From UTCHB3 sp008363265 (GTDB lineage Bacteria > Bacteroidota > Ignavibacteria > Ignavibacteriales > Ignavibacteriaceae), in contig BTUW01000005.1 in the NCBI GenBank assembly GCA_045863055.1, forward strand, positions 120,774 to 184,773: DNA of 64,000 bases. Direction: 5' to 3'. Positions 27,156 through 34,626 of the stretch are shown one piece after another; the stretch's first letter is position 1, and each line of letters begins with the position of its first letter. The translations under genes were made by a program, and so were the position numbers. The notes beneath the pieces were generated by a model. The model searched no databases. It worked only from the letters and a program-made list of their open reading frames with translations, and was not told where the DNA came from.

Positions 27156-28083
27156 CCTTAACCAGCATCTCCCTCGATACGAAAACTTCTGTGAGAAGCT
27201 CCGTAAGTATCTCCTGAGTGATCCGGTTGAAATCCTCTTCGACGGGGATGACGCCGACACCACCGATATCGACCGAGGCGGGGGAGAGGAGTATCCTCTC
27301 TTCGCCATCGGCGAAGTAGCGGGCGGGACGGTGTTTTTCGCGGAGGAAGACGACCACTCGGAAACCGTGTCCGTGCTTCCAGGCGAGGATGTTCATCAAT
27401 GGTTCTTCGCCCTTGTGCATCAGGGCGCTGTAACGGTCGAAGACCGTGTAAAACTCTGAAGCGAGGGCATCCTTGTTTTCTGATTCGAGAAAGATCATTT
27501 TCCTGATGCCGTCGTCGATGGCGTTCACTTTCACCCCGTTGAAATCCCTGGAAGCCACTGAGTATTTCGTCTGAAGTGAATGAAAATCGTGTTCGACCGT
27601 CATGAAATTTCTTGTGCCCGCCTGAAAATGGAAATGGTCGGGTGCTGAGGCGCCGCACTTCGGTCCGTTATAGAAGATCGTGAACTCGCCGTCCATGTCT
27701 TCGGCAAGGGTAAGCATCATTTCGAAGTGGCCCGCGATCTCCTGCGGGTTGTGCCCCGTTTTCGGTATGGTGAAATGTTCGGGAAAGATCGGGAATGGAT
27801 TCACGAGTATGTGGTAACCGTCGCGGTACTGCAACCGTTCCTGAGCAGGGGGGAGGCTCTCCTCGCAGAGGAAGCACTTCCTCTCCTTGATGCTTTTGGG
27901 ATCGACCTTCGCGGAGGTGGAGGTTATCCTTCCCGGGTTGAACTGCACTTTGAGCGAGAAACCGTCGTATTTGAATTCGTGGGTTATCACTGTTTCGAGG
28001 CTGCCGTAGCCTTTCACGCACCAGTCCCAGTCACGTTTCTGGCGTTCCAGCATTTCCTTGGCTAAAGTTGAGTATTTCTTCAT
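27145..28083 (-). CDS. DUF4922 / HIT-like nucleotidyltransferase-family protein
   Basis: 312 residues from ATG 28083 (MKKYSTLAKEMLE); an in-frame ATG at 28110 would add nine residues. A Cys pair near residue 85 (ERKCFLCEESLP) and the HIT/GalT-like motif CGASAPDHFHFQAG point to the branched HIT superfamily (ATP adenylyltransferase or GDP-hexose phosphorylase relatives), where the middle His of HxHxQ is the nucleotidylated residue. I recall the family as DUF4922 in Bacteroidota; the substrate is unknown. It is divergent from the HAD gene across 76 bp with a 14-bp palindrome. Confidence 0.78.
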   Translation of the reverse strand: MKKYSTLAKEMLERQKRDWDWCVKGYGSLETVITHEFKYDGFSLKVQFNPGRITSTSAKVDPKSIKERKCFLCEESLPPAQERLQYRDGYHILVNPFPIFPEHFTIPKTGHNPQEIAGHFEMMLTLAEDMDGEFTIFYNGPKCGASAPDHFHFQAGTRNFMTVEHDFHSLQTKYSVASRDFNGVKVNAIDDGIRKMIFLESENKDALASEFYTVFDRYSALMHKGEEPLMNILAWKHGHGFRVVVFLREKHRPARYFADGEERILLSPASVDIGGVGVIPVEEDFNRITQEILTELLTEVFVSREMLVKVMG

Positions 28084-28123
28084 ATGAATTTTTATTCTTC
28101 CTGTAAACACAAATTATCCCCGC

Positions 28124-28137
28124 AAATATCGATATTT
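28124..28137. promoter_or_regulatory. 14-bp palindrome between divergent genes (possible operator)
   Basis: AAATATCGATATTT is a perfect palindrome that overlaps the -7 box of the HAD gene. It could be an operator controlling both divergent genes; there is no further evidence. Confidence 0.35.
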
Positions 28138-28140
28138 TTG
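28133..28140 (+). promoter_or_regulatory. Candidate -7 element of the HAD hydrolase gene
   Basis: TATTTTTG matches TAnnTTTG and gives a very short leader before ATG 28160. No -33 element is clear. Confidence 0.4.
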
Positions 28141-28159
28141 CATTATTGATAATAAAACC

Positions 28160-28786
28160 ATGGTAAAAATGAGCGAAATAAAGGCAATTGTGTTTGATCT
28201 CGGGATGGTGCTGATCCCTTTTAATTATGAAATGGCGAGGAACAGACTGAACCTGCTGAAACCCGGCGCGGGCGACAGGGTGATGGAATATGTAAAAGAA
28301 AACTACCAACTTTTCCGCGCGTTCGAGGCGGGAAAGATGACCGAGGATGAATACATCCCAATGCTTATGCGTGCCGCGGAAGTGGAGGGGGTGGTTTCAC
28401 ACGAGAAGTTCTGCTACATTTACTCGGAGATCTTCTCGATCAACTATGATGTCGCCGAACTTCTGGAAAAACTCAGCAAAAACTACAGAACATTTCTCCT
28501 CTCGAATACCAATCCCGTCCATAGAAAATACGGTTACGCGAACTTCAAGTTCTTCAAGCACTTTGAAAAGCTGTTTTATTCCGATGAAGTGGGTTTCGTT
28601 AAACCGGAGGAGGGGATATACCGTGCGGTGGAGGAGTACTCAGGACTGAAACCGGAAGAACATCTTTTCATCGATGACATCATCGACTATGCAGAAGGTG
28701 CCCGCAACTGCGGATGGCATGCCGTTCAGTTTTTTGATTACCATCGTCTGGTTGCAGACCTTAAGGCGTTAGGGGTGGCGGTTTAG
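28160..28786 (+). CDS. HAD-superfamily hydrolase (subfamily IA)
   Basis: 208 residues; ATG 28160, or 28169 (MSEIKAIVFDLG). Motif I is VFDLGMVL (the nucleophile Asp is present, but the usual second Asp two residues on is Gly), motif II LLSNTNP, motif III Lys in EVGFVKPEEGIY, and motif IV FIDDIIDYAEGA. The C1 helical cap resembles phosphatases such as YihX. The replacement of the general-acid Asp (DLG instead of DxD) is unusual for a phosphatase of this group and may alter activity. The substrate is unknown. Confidence 0.85.
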   Translation: MVKMSEIKAIVFDLGMVLIPFNYEMARNRLNLLKPGAGDRVMEYVKENYQLFRAFEAGKMTEDEYIPMLMRAAEVEGVVSHEKFCYIYSEIFSINYDVAELLEKLSKNYRTFLLSNTNPVHRKYGYANFKFFKHFEKLFYSDEVGFVKPEEGIYRAVEEYSGLKPEEHLFIDDIIDYAEGARNCGWHAVQFFDYHRLVADLKALGVAV

Positions 28787-28787
28787 G

Positions 28788-28889
28788 AGTGGTTAACGGT
28801 AAGTGGTTAGAGGTTAATGGGATGAACAGTAAAGTTTTACACCAAAATTAACCACTCATCCGCCGCGGCGGACTGACCACTAACCACTA
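28788..28889. repeat. Intergenic repeat with AGTGGTTA units and GC-rich palindrome
   Basis: AGTGGTTA occurs at 28788-28795 and 28802-28809, and its complement occurs three times at 28848-28889 (TTAACCACT, GACCAC, TAACCACTA). Between them is the 14-bp perfect palindrome TCCGCCGCGGCGGA (28859-28872). The element could fold into a hairpin and act as a two-way terminator for the convergent HAD and fcl genes; it contains the fcl stop codon. Confidence 0.6.
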
Positions 28890-29846
28890 ATAATTCTCTC
28901 TGTACCACTTGTAAGTGAGGGCGATGCCATCCTCAAGTGAGGTTTTGGCCTTCCAGCCGAGGGAGTTGATCCGCGAAACGTCCATTATTTTGCGGGGTGT
29001 GCCGTCGGGTTTGGTGGTATCGTAAACAATCTCGCCTGTGAAGCCGGTGGTTTTCGCGATCAGTTGCGCAAGTTCGGCGATGGTGAGATCGACGCCAGTG
29101 CCTACATTAAGGTGAGTTAAACCTTTTTCATAGAGATCGGCTGCATTTATGCTCTCGATCGAATATCTGATCGCCTCGGCAAGATCATCCACGAACATGA
29201 ATTCCCTCTTCGGTGTGCCGGTTCCCCACAGTTCAACGGTTTTATGTCCCTCTCGCGCGGCAGTGTCAAACTTCCTGATCAATGCGGGGAGGACGTGTGA
29301 AGTGTTGAGGTCGAAATTGTCATAGTAACCGTAGAGGTTGGTCGGCATCAGCGAAAAAAAGTTGCTGCCGTACTGTTTGTAGTAGCTCTCGCAGAGTTTT
29401 ATACCTGTGATCTTGGCGATCGCGTAAGGCTCGTTGGTGTACTCGAGATAACCGGAAAGGAGTGACTCCTCTTTAAGCGGCTGGGGTGCAAGTTTCGGAT
29501 AAATGCATGAACTTCCGAGGAAAACAATCTTTGAGCAGCCGTTAAGATAAGCGGCGTGGATGAGGTTGGCTTCGATCATAAGATTATTGTAAAGAAACTC
29601 AGCGCGATAGGTATTGTTGGCCAGGATACCGCCAACCTTTGCAGCGGCGATAACCATCACTTCCGGTTTTTCCTTCGCCATGAATGCTTCCACACTCTCC
29701 TGGCGCATCAGATCCACTTCCCCCTTGTCGGCAAGTAGAAGATTGGTGTAACCGTTGGCCTGTAAGTTACGGGTGATGGCCGAGCCAACCATTCCCCTGT
29801 AACCTGCAATAAATACTTTCGCGTTCTTATAGTCTGTTTTCTGCAT
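28887..29846 (-). CDS. fcl: GDP-L-fucose synthase
   Basis: 319 residues, an NADP-dependent short-chain dehydrogenase that epimerises and reduces GDP-4-keto-6-deoxymannose to GDP-L-fucose for surface polysaccharide. Rossmann motif GYRGMVG (15-21), VAAAKVGGI-type loop (AAAKVGGILANNTYRAEF), catalytic FLGSSCIYP and YAIAK (Tyr-x3-Lys), and REFMFVDDLAEA. Full length. The partner gmd is not adjacent, which is unusual because the two are commonly neighbours. Confidence 0.95.
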   Translation of the reverse strand: MQKTDYKNAKVFIAGYRGMVGSAITRNLQANGYTNLLLADKGEVDLMRQESVEAFMAKEKPEVMVIAAAKVGGILANNTYRAEFLYNNLMIEANLIHAAYLNGCSKIVFLGSSCIYPKLAPQPLKEESLLSGYLEYTNEPYAIAKITGIKLCESYYKQYGSNFFSLMPTNLYGYYDNFDLNTSHVLPALIRKFDTAAREGHKTVELWGTGTPKREFMFVDDLAEAIRYSIESINAADLYEKGLTHLNVGTGVDLTIAELAQLIAKTTGFTGEIVYDTTKPDGTPRKIMDVSRINSLGWKAKTSLEDGIALTYKWYRENY

Positions 29847-29908
29847 CTGCCTGAAATTTTCTTGATTAATAGTGTAAATATAAGGTTTTTACCGGGACGA
29901 GTTGAATT

Positions 29909-29990
29909 GGACGCGGATACACGCAGATTTAACGGATTATCGCGGAAGTTCCTCTGCGTGAATCTGTTTGCTCTGTGTGTATCTGCGTCC
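29909..29990. repeat. Intergenic inverted repeat (GGACGCxGATACACx type)
   Basis: GGACGCGGATACACG (29909-29923) faces TGTGTATCTGCGTCC (29976-29990), with two mismatches. Further internal complementarity (ACGCAGATT against AATCTG/CTGCGTGAAT) supports a cruciform or hairpin. It resembles dispersed repeats seen in many Bacteroidota-type genomes and lies between fcl and pdeM. No ORF is present in the 163-bp gap. Confidence 0.6.
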
Positions 29991-30009
29991 TCAGCACATC
30001 TAACATTTT

Positions 30010-30672
30010 CTAAATCCCCAGCCTGAACACCTCATTATTGTGAGCTATGAAGATCGTCTCACCCGGTTTGGGTTCATGTGTTGAATTGCCGGTGAATGAT
30101 CCGAAGGCCTGAAGTATCGCCAGGTTCTTATTGAATACCGAACAGGCCAACCGTAGTCTTTCCCCACCCCGGCCTTTGAGTTTTACGGACGGATGGAGGT
30201 GGCCGCTCAGGACATAATATCCCTGCTGCTTTTCCGGGTAGTGGCGGAGCATGAATTTATCCTGAATGATCAGTTCATCGTGTACTTTTATCCATGGGAT
30301 CTCGTCGAGGGGACCTGAGTGGCGGTCGTGGTTGCCTGTCATTAGGTGGAACTCCTTGTCGGTGTTCTGCCCGAACCACGCCTGAAGTTTACCGATCACC
30401 TCCTTCGTTTTTCCCGTGCGGTGGTGAGTGAGATCGCCGAGGAAATAGACGGTTTTCGCGCCGGTGATCTCAAGAGCGTCAGTTAGCCGCTGCAGGTCTT
30501 CATCGGTTGAGCCCTCGGGAATGGGCACTCCGGCCACACGGAAAGTGGCCGATTTGCCAAGATGAACATCAGCAACGAGAAGGGCGTTCTCTTCCTGCCA
30601 GTAAACCGCTTTCTGAGGAAGGGCGATGAAACGGTTCTCTTGGATGACAATATCAGGAAAATCTTTGATCAT
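30010..30672 (-). CDS. pdeM: Ligase-associated DNA damage response endonuclease PdeM
   Basis: A 220-residue calcineurin-like metallophosphoesterase with the dinuclear-metal motifs DVHLGK, GDLTHHR, GNHDR and GHLHP. It belongs to the family found next to a DEXH helicase, an exonuclease and an ATP-dependent ligase in putative DNA repair clusters. Here it follows the helicase with a 21-bp gap on the same strand, supporting that assignment. Confidence 0.92.
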   Translation of the reverse strand: MIKDFPDIVIQENRFIALPQKAVYWQEENALLVADVHLGKSATFRVAGVPIPEGSTDEDLQRLTDALEITGAKTVYFLGDLTHHRTGKTKEVIGKLQAWFGQNTDKEFHLMTGNHDRHSGPLDEIPWIKVHDELIIQDKFMLRHYPEKQQGYYVLSGHLHPSVKLKGRGGERLRLACSVFNKNLAILQAFGSFTGNSTHEPKPGETIFIAHNNEVFRLGI

Positions 30673-30693
30673 AAGTGTAATTTACTCATCCCG

Positions 30694-33204
30694 TCACTTT
30701 TCAGCGGCGTTTTCAAGAGAGGCGATCATCCGTGCGATCCGGTCTGAGAGCTTTTCACTCGAGAGTTTCTCCCTCATTCTGTTAACCATCAATGGGAATG
30801 CCATCGGGGTGATATAGGGTATCTCAATAACTTTTTTCCGGCTCGCGCGCATTCTTGCCATTGATGAAATAAGTCGCCGCTCTTCGAGCTGGGTTTCGAG
30901 TACTTCCCTTTCGGCCTGCCGGATCAGGAGGTTGCCAGGATCGTATTTGCTCAGCACTTCAAACAGAAGTGATCCCGAGGCCTGTATCTGTTTCGGTTTC
31001 TTGCTGCTGCCTGGGTAACCTTGAAAGATCAGACCCGCGATGCGCGCGATATCACGGAATTTCCTTCGTGCAAGTTCGGTGGAGTTGGTCACTTCGAGAA
31101 CATCCTCGATAATATTCTCTTCCGAGAACAGCCAGCCGAGTTGCTCTTCATCAAGCTCATAACGGTGATTTGATAGTATCTCGAACCCATAATCACTGTT
31201 CGCGAAAGAAAATGTGGCCGCCTTGATCTTCCCCAACCGATGGGCTATCAGGGCAGAGAGACCTTCATGTACCAACTTTCCTTCAAACGGGTATATAAAG
31301 ATGTGATAACCTTCAGTGGTCTTTTTCGTCTCGATTAGGAGTTCATCCTCAACGGGGATGACCGACCATTTCCTCTGAAGATCAAGAAGCGGTGCCATGG
31401 CCCCCATTTCGGGATCTGGATATTTTCCTTCGAGTGACTCCCGCAGTTTTATCCTGACCTCAGCTGCCAGTTCCGTGGAGAGGGGCATGCGGCCACCCAT
31501 CCACTGGGGAATTGGACCTTTTTTCTTGTCGGAGAGGGTTACATAGAGCACCATTTCCCTCAATCTTTTGTATTCGAGTGCCCTTCCGGCGAAGATGAAT
31601 GTATCTCCGGGTTTAAGCTTCGCGGCAAAATTCTCCTCAAGTGTGCCGATTGTTCCGCCGTTCATGAACTTCACCACCACCTCCGATTCGGAGGTTATTG
31701 TGCCGATCGACATTCTGTGTCGCCTCCGCAACTGCTCGTTCTCAACAGTGAAGTAGCCGTTCTCCTCCCTGATCTTTGAATACTCATCGTAAGCGCGGAG
31801 TGCCTTTCCGCCGCGGATAACGAACTCCATCGTCCACTCCCATTCCTCAGGGGTGAGGTTGCGGTAAGAGTGGGTCTTCCTGACCTCATTGAACAGCGCT
31901 TCACTTTCAAAACCGGATCCCGCGGCAACAGTAACGATATGCTGCGAAAGTACATCAAGCGGTTTCTCAATTGGTTCACGGGGTTCGATCCTGTTCTTTG
32001 CCACACCCGCGCGGGCGGCGGCGAACTCGATAAGCTCAAATGAATTTGTCGGAACGCAGTATATTCTGCTTTTAGCGCCCGGGCGGTGGCCCGACCGTCC
32101 CGCTCTTTGCAGCATCCGGGCGATACCTTTGGGTGAACCTATCTGTATTACCGTATCGACGGGAGAAAAATCAACCCCAAGATCAAGACTGGAAGTGCAA
32201 ACCACACACTTCATCTTTCCTTCGGAGAGAAGGCGCTCGACAACAGATCGGCTTTCCTTGTCCATCGATCCGTGATGAAGTCCGAGTATTCCCGCCCACT
32301 CAACCTTTCGGTCGAGAATATTGTGATACCATATCTCCGCCTGAAATCTTGTGTTGGTGAACAGCAAGGATGAACCCGATTCCTCGATCACACGGATCAC
32401 CGGATCGAGCATGTTAATGCCAATATGCCCCGACCATGGGAACCGTTCGATCACGCCCGGAATGATCGTTTCAACCTCAACTTCCTTGCTGTTCCCGGAG
32501 CCGATCATCACGCGCTCGCCGTGGTGATCACCCAGCAGCACATCCATTGAAAGTGAAGTGTTGCCCAGTGTCGCCGAGACACCCCATAATCTGATATCAG
32601 GTTTGACCGATCTTATTCTCGCGAGTCCAAGTTCAGTTAAAACACCCCTCTTTGAACCGATAAGTTCGTGCCATTCATCCACCACGATCGCTTGAAGAGT
32701 GGATATCCTCTCGGCGAAACCGGGGTAGGAGATCATCAGGGAGAGTGATTCGGGCGTAGTGATAAAAATCGTGGGAAGCTTTTCCGCCTGACGCTTGCGG
32801 GCTGACTGTGTTGTGTCACCAGTGCGGAGTTCAACTGAAAAATGTGGACACAGTTCGCTTGTAGCCACGGTTATCGATTTTAGTGTGTCATTTGCCAGCG
32901 CGCGCAGCGGGGTTATCCAAAGGAGTTTTATTGGCGGAGATGTATCGGGGAGGCGTTTATTACGTTTCGCGGCAGATTTTTTGTCCGCCTCTTCTTTTTC
33001 CTTCAATCTCTTTTTATAACCGGGGTCGTTCATCTCCCCGATAAGGAGGCCAAGCAGAGCGGCGTATGTTTTTCCCGTTCCCGTTGAGGTATGGATAAGC
33101 CCCGACTTCCCCGAGGCAAAAGCTTCCCACGCCTCTACCTGAAAAGGGAAGGGCTTCCACCCGCGGGCGCGGAACCACGTCTTTACTCTGCTTGAACCGC
33201 TCAT
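30694..33204 (-). CDS. Ligase-associated DNA damage response DEXH-box helicase (Lhr-like)
   Basis: 836 residues. Superfamily 2 helicase: Q-like region FPFQVEAWEAF, Walker A TSTGTGKT, motif III-type LWVSATL-like (LWGVSATLGN), DEWHEL as motif II, TNTRFQAE, and motif VI QRAGRSGHRPG. The middle and C-terminal parts form the Lhr-type winged-helix and beta-barrel core. The DEXH motif reads DEWH, typical of this family. It forms an operon with pdeM. The ATP-dependent ligase and the exonuclease that usually complete the set are not in the window. Confidence 0.92.
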   Translation of the reverse strand: MSGSSRVKTWFRARGWKPFPFQVEAWEAFASGKSGLIHTSTGTGKTYAALLGLLIGEMNDPGYKKRLKEKEEADKKSAAKRNKRLPDTSPPIKLLWITPLRALANDTLKSITVATSELCPHFSVELRTGDTTQSARKRQAEKLPTIFITTPESLSLMISYPGFAERISTLQAIVVDEWHELIGSKRGVLTELGLARIRSVKPDIRLWGVSATLGNTSLSMDVLLGDHHGERVMIGSGNSKEVEVETIIPGVIERFPWSGHIGINMLDPVIRVIEESGSSLLFTNTRFQAEIWYHNILDRKVEWAGILGLHHGSMDKESRSVVERLLSEGKMKCVVCTSSLDLGVDFSPVDTVIQIGSPKGIARMLQRAGRSGHRPGAKSRIYCVPTNSFELIEFAAARAGVAKNRIEPREPIEKPLDVLSQHIVTVAAGSGFESEALFNEVRKTHSYRNLTPEEWEWTMEFVIRGGKALRAYDEYSKIREENGYFTVENEQLRRRHRMSIGTITSESEVVVKFMNGGTIGTLEENFAAKLKPGDTFIFAGRALEYKRLREMVLYVTLSDKKKGPIPQWMGGRMPLSTELAAEVRIKLRESLEGKYPDPEMGAMAPLLDLQRKWSVIPVEDELLIETKKTTEGYHIFIYPFEGKLVHEGLSALIAHRLGKIKAATFSFANSDYGFEILSNHRYELDEEQLGWLFSEENIIEDVLEVTNSTELARRKFRDIARIAGLIFQGYPGSSKKPKQIQASGSLLFEVLSKYDPGNLLIRQAEREVLETQLEERRLISSMARMRASRKKVIEIPYITPMAFPLMVNRMREKLSSEKLSDRIARMIASLENAAEK

Positions 33205-33349
33205 TATTTTGATGAGACTCCAATTGACAGGGAATTATCAGGAATTGTTGTACTTTTACCCTGGTTCAGTGAAAAAGATATTCTTCCATCGAAAATTAGT
33301 GAATCATGAACTTTTTGCTGATAAAAAAGAGGATCACGGAACCATGTTT

Positions 33350-33381
33350 TAACATTTAATGTTATAACATATATTACACTG
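33350..33381. promoter_or_regulatory. Overlapping palindromes upstream of the ene-reductase gene
   Basis: TAACATT-T-AATGTTA (33350-33364) overlaps the perfect TGTTATAACA (33360-33369), and a third, TTACA-C-TGTAA, follows about six bases later. They lie 25-55 bp before the ATG, where a repressor would block transcription. A TetR/MarR-type regulator would fit, but none is adjacent. Confidence 0.45.
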
Positions 33382-33404
33382 TAACACTTTAATTTGGAGA
33401 ACTT

Positions 33405-34505
33405 ATGAGCATCAACATACTTTCAGAGATAAAAACCGGCGATCTCACGCTGAAAAACAGGATCGCGATGGCGCCGATGACCAGAAGCCGCGCGCCACAG
33501 ACACTCGCCACAGAATTGATGGCCAAATATTACTCGCAAAGAGCTTCGGCCGGACTTTTGATCACCGAAGGAACACAGGTATCTGAACAGGGCATAGGTT
33601 ACCCCTGGACCCCCGGCATCAACACGGAAGAACATGCCAAAGCATGGAAGGTTGTAACTGATTCTGTTCACGCGGCAGGTGGAAAGATCTTCGCTCAGCT
33701 CTGGCATGTTGGCAGGATGTCACACTCTGTTTTCCACAATGGCGAACTGCCGGTGGCGCCATCAGCTGTTGCCGCCCCGGGAAAGCAGTTCACGCACAAA
33801 GGGATGCTCGACCTTGAAACCCCAAGGGCTCTCGAGATCAGTGAGATTCCCGGAATTGTGAGCGACTACGCGAAGGCAGCACTTCTTGCCATCGAGGCAG
33901 GATTCGACGGTGTTGAGATCCATGGAGCCAACGGCTATCTTGTCGATCAATTCATAAATTCAAACAGCAACAAAAGAGATGACGAATTTGGCGGATCAAT
34001 CGAGAACCGCGGCAGGTTCGCGCTTGAAGTGGTTGACGCGGTTGTTAAAGCCGTTGGCGCGCACAGAACGGCGATCAGACTCTCACCCGGGGGTGTAACC
34101 AACGGAATGCTTGATGAAAACCCGGTTGAGTCATACGGCTTCGTGATCAAAAACCTGGCGAAGTATAACCTTGCTTACCTCCACCTGATGGAACCGCTCG
34201 CGCCGATCGACGGGCTGCCACAGTATCAGATATTCAAACAGGGTGTTGCTAAAACATTCAGACCCCATTACCCCGGCACGATAATGATCAATGGCGGATA
34301 TGACCTCGAAAAGGGGAATGCAGTGGTCGCTTCCGGAGATGCAGATATGGTTTCGTTTGGAAAATTATTTATCGCTAATCCGGATCTGCCTGAAAGATTT
34401 GCCGCGGGCGCTCCTCTTAACACGCTACTCGGTCCGGAGACATTTTATGGCGGCGGTGAACACGGATACACCGATTATCCCGTGCTTGAACCGGTAACCG
34501 CTTAG
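33405..34505 (+). CDS. Old yellow enzyme family NADH:flavin oxidoreductase (alkene reductase)
   Basis: 366 residues, an FMN TIM-barrel that reduces activated C=C bonds or electrophiles such as N-ethylmaleimide and nitroesters. Motifs: RIAMAPMTRSRA, AQLWHVGRMSH, the active-site pair and Tyr in DGVEIHGANGYLVDQFI, DEFGGSIENRGRF, INGGYD and DMVSFGKLFIANPDLP. ATG 33405 has GGAG seven bases upstream. Monocistronic, with palindromes upstream and a strong terminator downstream; induction by electrophile stress is plausible but inferred. Confidence 0.94.
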   Translation: MSINILSEIKTGDLTLKNRIAMAPMTRSRAPQTLATELMAKYYSQRASAGLLITEGTQVSEQGIGYPWTPGINTEEHAKAWKVVTDSVHAAGGKIFAQLWHVGRMSHSVFHNGELPVAPSAVAAPGKQFTHKGMLDLETPRALEISEIPGIVSDYAKAALLAIEAGFDGVEIHGANGYLVDQFINSNSNKRDDEFGGSIENRGRFALEVVDAVVKAVGAHRTAIRLSPGGVTNGMLDENPVESYGFVIKNLAKYNLAYLHLMEPLAPIDGLPQYQIFKQGVAKTFRPHYPGTIMINGGYDLEKGNAVVASGDADMVSFGKLFIANPDLPERFAAGAPLNTLLGPETFYGGGEHGYTDYPVLEPVTA

Positions 34506-34531
34506 ACTAAATATTCAGTCTTGCCTTTTTC

Positions 34532-34560
34532 AACCACCCTCACCCCGGGGGTGGTTTTCT
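34532..34560 (+). terminator. Intrinsic terminator after ene-reductase
   Basis: AACCACCC (34532-34539) pairs with GGGTGGTT (34549-34556) across a nine-base loop, followed by TTCTTTT. Confidence 0.9.
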
Positions 34561-34589
34561 TTTATATGAGTAAGACCGGATAATTTTCT

Positions 34590-34597
34590 TAATTTTG
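34590..34597 (+). promoter_or_regulatory. Candidate -7 element of the subtilase gene
   Basis: TAATTTTG fits TAnnTTTG. It overlaps an upstream in-frame GTG (34597), which argues that translation starts at the later GTG 34627. Confidence 0.45.
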
Positions 34598-34626
34598 TGT
34601 TTTACTTAAAAATTATCGGTATACTC

